This document shows positions 5,971 to 7,892 of a stretch of 7,892 bases of DNA, in pieces. The stretch is from Balneolales bacterium. Lineage in GTDB: Bacteria > Bacteroidota > Rhodothermia > Balneolales > Balneolaceae. Position 1 is the stretch's first letter. Each line of letters starts with the position of its first letter. The position numbers were made by a program, and so were the translations under genes. The notes under the pieces are model-generated. The model was not told the origin of the DNA. It saw only the letters and a program-made list of their open reading frames with translations, and made no database searches. Location of the stretch: the NCBI GenBank assembly GCA_022360375.1, contig JAKSCW010000460.1, positions 1 to 7,892 on the forward strand, given 5' to 3'.

Positions 5971-6027
5971 GTCATCCTGAGGATACTCCCGAAGGATCGG
6001 CGATTCTTTGCTCTCGCTCAGAATGAC
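5971..6027. repeat. REP-like palindrome between the M16 gene and asnS
   Basis: GTCATCCTGAG at 5971-5981 is mirrored by CTCAGAATGAC at 6017-6027 with one mismatch. Inside, CGAAGGATC (5990-5998) is mirrored by GATTCTTTG (6002-6010) around the centre ATCG-G-CGAT. It is therefore two inverted units of about 28 bases each. In RNA from the minus strand the outer stem is a full 11 bp with one G-U pair; in plus-strand RNA it has a C-A mismatch. It begins 3 bases past the M16 stop codon, and a T5 run lies shortly after it, so it may also cap or terminate the M16 transcript. Repeat status elsewhere in the genome is inferred from resemblance to known dispersed repeats. Confidence 0.65.
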
Positions 6028-6030
6028 GTT

Positions 6031-7284
6031 TTAATTTTCTTCCGGGGTTAATACAGCTTCCAAAAAATTGGCTTGATCAAAGAACTCTTTCGCGAAATCC
6101 AACACATCTTCGGCAGAAACCTCATCAATATTTGCTTCAAGCTCATCAAGTGTGATGAAACGATCAAAATACAGCTCGCTTTTTGCTAAACGCATCATTC
6201 GGTTGCTGGTATTTTCCTGCGAAAGCAACAACTTTCCTTTTAGTTGAGACTTTGCTTCAGAGAACTCTTTTTCGGGAATCAATTCGGTACGGATTTTCTC
6301 CAATTCAGCCACAACCAGTTCATGGACATGCTCCACATATTCTTTATCCGTGCCTACATATACACCCCAAATTCCCGAATCGGAATAGGACTGATTGAAT
6401 GTTTGGATGGAGTAGCAATACCCATATTTCTCACGCACATTTTGATGCAACCGGGAGCTCATTCCTCCACCCAGTACTGTATTCGCTAATAGTAGCAGAT
6501 ATTTGTCTTTGTGATCGAAATCGAGTCCCCTTCTACCTAAAATGTAGTGCGTCTGTTCAATCGGTTTAGTAAGAGCCAGTTTCTCGTTGTTCAACACACC
6601 CATGGGTTGCTCTTCGTTAATCACTTCCTGGGTGTTATTCTTATCAAAATATTCAGAAACCAGCCTGATCACTTCCTCATGCTCCACATTCCCTGCAACA
6701 GCCACCAATAAGTTACTTGGCTGGTACCGCTGGCGCATATATTCGTATAAATCCTGGCGGGAAAAAGCCGAAACGGTATCTTCGAACCCAAGCACGGGAC
6801 GACCTAATGCATGCCCCTGGAACAGGCGTGTGGTAAATTCTTCGAACAAGTAATCATCGGGGGAATCCCGGTACATCTTCATCTCCTCGATCACCACTTT
6901 CTTTTCTTTTTCTACTTCTTCTTCCGGGAAGGATGGATTCAGCACCATGTCGGATAGTACATCGAGCGCCCGGGGTAATTGACTGTCTACACAGCGGGCA
7001 TAATAGCAAGTATATTCCGAAGAAGTGAAAGCATTCAGGTACCCACCTACCGATTCCATACTTTGTGCAATATCGAACGCAGTGCGCTTGTCAGTACCTT
7101 TGAAGAGCATGTGTTCCAGGAAGTGTGTTACACCTGCTTGTTCCTTGTTTTCATTCCGTGAACCGGTTTTTACCCAAATTCCTACAGAGATACTTTTAAC
7201 GCTCTCAATTCTCTCCGTAACGATTCTCAATCCGTTCGGTAATGTTGATTTAGTGACGTAATCGATTTCTTTTAGATTCTCCAT
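6031..7284 (-). CDS. M16B-family zinc metallopeptidase (processing-peptidase type)
   Basis: The 417-residue protein opens with LPNGLRIVTERIESVKSISV, the standard M16 start. The inverted zinc motif HFLEH is at 54-58: His54 and His58 bind zinc, and Glu57 is the catalytic base. The distal zinc-binding glutamate is in VIEEM (Glu133/134, about 76 residues later). The second, inactive-type domain carries LGGGMSSRLHQNVREKYGYC (271-290), with the Arg/Tyr substrate-contacting region, and ends near residue 415, full length for the family. These peptidases cut oligopeptides or protein N-termini. There is no signal peptide, so it is probably cytoplasmic. It lies downstream of pnp on the same strand, the order also seen in Bacillus (pnpA then the M16 gene mlpA/ymxG), which supports the assignment. 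An intrinsic terminator separates the two. The purine-rich AGAGAAG abuts the ATG; a better AGGAGA is too far upstream to serve it. Confidence 0.93.
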   Translation of the reverse strand: MENLKEIDYVTKSTLPNGLRIVTERIESVKSISVGIWVKTGSRNENKEQAGVTHFLEHMLFKGTDKRTAFDIAQSMESVGGYLNAFTSSEYTCYYARCVDSQLPRALDVLSDMVLNPSFPEEEVEKEKKVVIEEMKMYRDSPDDYLFEEFTTRLFQGHALGRPVLGFEDTVSAFSRQDLYEYMRQRYQPSNLLVAVAGNVEHEEVIRLVSEYFDKNNTQEVINEEQPMGVLNNEKLALTKPIEQTHYILGRRGLDFDHKDKYLLLLANTVLGGGMSSRLHQNVREKYGYCYSIQTFNQSYSDSGIWGVYVGTDKEYVEHVHELVVAELEKIRTELIPEKEFSEAKSQLKGKLLLSQENTSNRMMRLAKSELYFDRFITLDELEANIDEVSAEDVLDFAKEFFDQANFLEAVLTPEEN

Positions 7285-7310
7285 CTTCTCTGGTTTTAAA
7301 ATTCTCCTGA

Positions 7311-7347
7311 AAATAAAAAAAGGCGCATTTCATTTCTGACTGCGCCT
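7311..7347 (-). terminator. intrinsic terminator after pnp
   Basis: On the minus strand AGGCGCA (7347-7341) pairs perfectly with TGCGCCT (7327-7321) across a 13-base loop, and is followed at once by TTTTTTATTT. This GC-rich stem with a T-tract is a classic rho-independent terminator. It lies 19 bases past the pnp stop codon and only 26 bases before the start codon of the M16 gene. Confidence 0.88.
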
Positions 7348-7366
7348 CTGAAAAAACTGTAAAGGA

Positions 7367-7892
7367 TTATTCTTCGTCCCGGGGAATAAGTGCCTTTTTG
7401 GACAAGCGAAGTTTACCGCCATGCTCAACCTTAAGCAGCTTCACTTCCAGCTCATCACCTAATGCAAGGTAGTCAGAAACTTTTTCGACACGCTTGTGAT
7501 CGATTTCTGAGATGTGAAGCAAGCCATCTTTACCTGGAGCAATTTCGATGAATGCTCCGAAGTCTTTAATGGACTTAACCACACCCTTGTAAATTGCTCC
7601 TTCATCCAGGTGACCTACTATCATTTTAATGCGCTTCTTCGCTTCCTCTGCTTTGCTAAGATCATTCGCAGAAATGGTAACCTGACCTTTTCCGGCGGAA
7701 TCCTCTTCAATAATGATTTCCGTTCCGGTTTCTTTCTGAAGCGTTTGGATCACTTTACCTCCAGGCCCGATAACCGCTCCAATGTCGCTACCATCAATTT
7801 CCATTTTCAGGAATTGCGGGGCATATTGTGAAATGCTTTCACGACCTGACGAAATAGTTTTTGCCATTTCTCCAAGTATGTGCAGACGGCCT
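7367..7892 (-). CDS. pnp: polynucleotide phosphorylase, C-terminal KH and S1 part (cut by right edge)
   Basis: The reading frame is open to the right edge and ends at a TAA at 7367-7369, giving about 175 residues. It starts GRLHILGEMAKTI, the conserved helix that joins the second RNase PH-like core to the KH domain in PNPase; the ATG at 7867 is therefore internal, not the start. The KH domain carries the GxxG loop as IGPGGKVIQTL, and the S1 domain follows as GAIYKGVVKSIKDFGAFIEI, then GLLHISEI and LSKKALIP. PNPase degrades RNA 3'-to-5' with phosphate, releasing nucleoside diphosphates, and works in the cytoplasm as a trimer and in RNA degradosomes. Full-length proteins are about 700 residues, so roughly three quarters, including the catalytic core, lies outside. 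The short acidic tail (PRDEE) ends soon after S1. An intrinsic terminator follows the stop. Confidence 0.96.
   Translation of the reverse strand, partial: GRLHILGEMAKTISSGRESISQYAPQFLKMEIDGSDIGAVIGPGGKVIQTLQKETGTEIIIEEDSAGKGQVTISANDLSKAEEAKKRIKMIVGHLDEGAIYKGVVKSIKDFGAFIEIAPGKDGLLHISEIDHKRVEKVSDYLALGDELEVKLLKVEHGGKLRLSKKALIPRDEE

Noticed and set aside
7514..7831. Plus-strand frame of 105 codons opposite pnp.
   Set aside because: Antisense to the highly conserved KH and S1 domains; no supporting signal.
1..7892. Looked for CRISPR arrays, insertion sequences, toxin-antitoxin pairs, tRNA genes, att sites and defence genes.
   Set aside because: None has any support; all reading frames of substance are accounted for by the listed genes.

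Overview
The window reads as a stretch of ordinary chromosome from a member of the Bacteroidota/Balneolota/Rhodothermota group. My best guess is a Balneolaceae-like marine bacterium, made by recognition and not tested. The reasons are: almost no Shine-Dalgarno sequences before start codons; a promoter-like pair (TTTG and TATATTCG) that resembles the TTTG / TAnnTTTG type of this group; a bactofilin; an ArsR-SRPBCC operon of the type common in the group; and short intergenic repeats of the GTCATCCTGAG...GAAGGATC kind often seen in such genomes. No phage genes, insertion sequences, CRISPR arrays, tRNAs or rRNAs were found.

Layout. At the left edge (1-359, minus) lies the N-terminal part of holA, the DNA polymerase III delta subunit, cut by the window. 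Divergent from it is a small orphan lipoprotein gene (482-832, plus). An intergenic region of 192 bases follows, ending in two tandem 16-bp palindromes (GTAACC...GGTTAC type) that overlap a promoter-like sequence. These drive a compact operon of an ArsR-family repressor and two SRPBCC/AHSA1-type ligand-binding proteins (1025-2398). Converging on it, with an 11-bp overlap of the coding ends, is a TetA-like (DHA1) major facilitator transporter (2388-3689, minus). Divergent from the transporter is a bactofilin (3862-4257, plus).

The right half is housekeeping on the minus strand: pnp (C-terminal KH and S1 part only, running off the right edge), a strong intrinsic terminator, an M16B zinc protease, a REP-like palindrome, and asnS (asparaginyl-tRNA synthetase). 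The pnp-M16 order matches the neighbourhood known from Bacillus and other bacteria. The 185 bases between asnS and the bactofilin hold a second pair of REP-like units facing each other.

The points most worth a second look are: the paired operators and self-contained ArsR/SRPBCC/SRPBCC circuit with its convergent efflux pump; a charged, probably helical insertion of about 65-70 residues inside the AsnRS catalytic domain; two families of REP-like inverted repeats with a shared architecture; and an intrinsic terminator only 26 bases ahead of the M16 start codon. I see no convincing undescribed defence or mobile system here.
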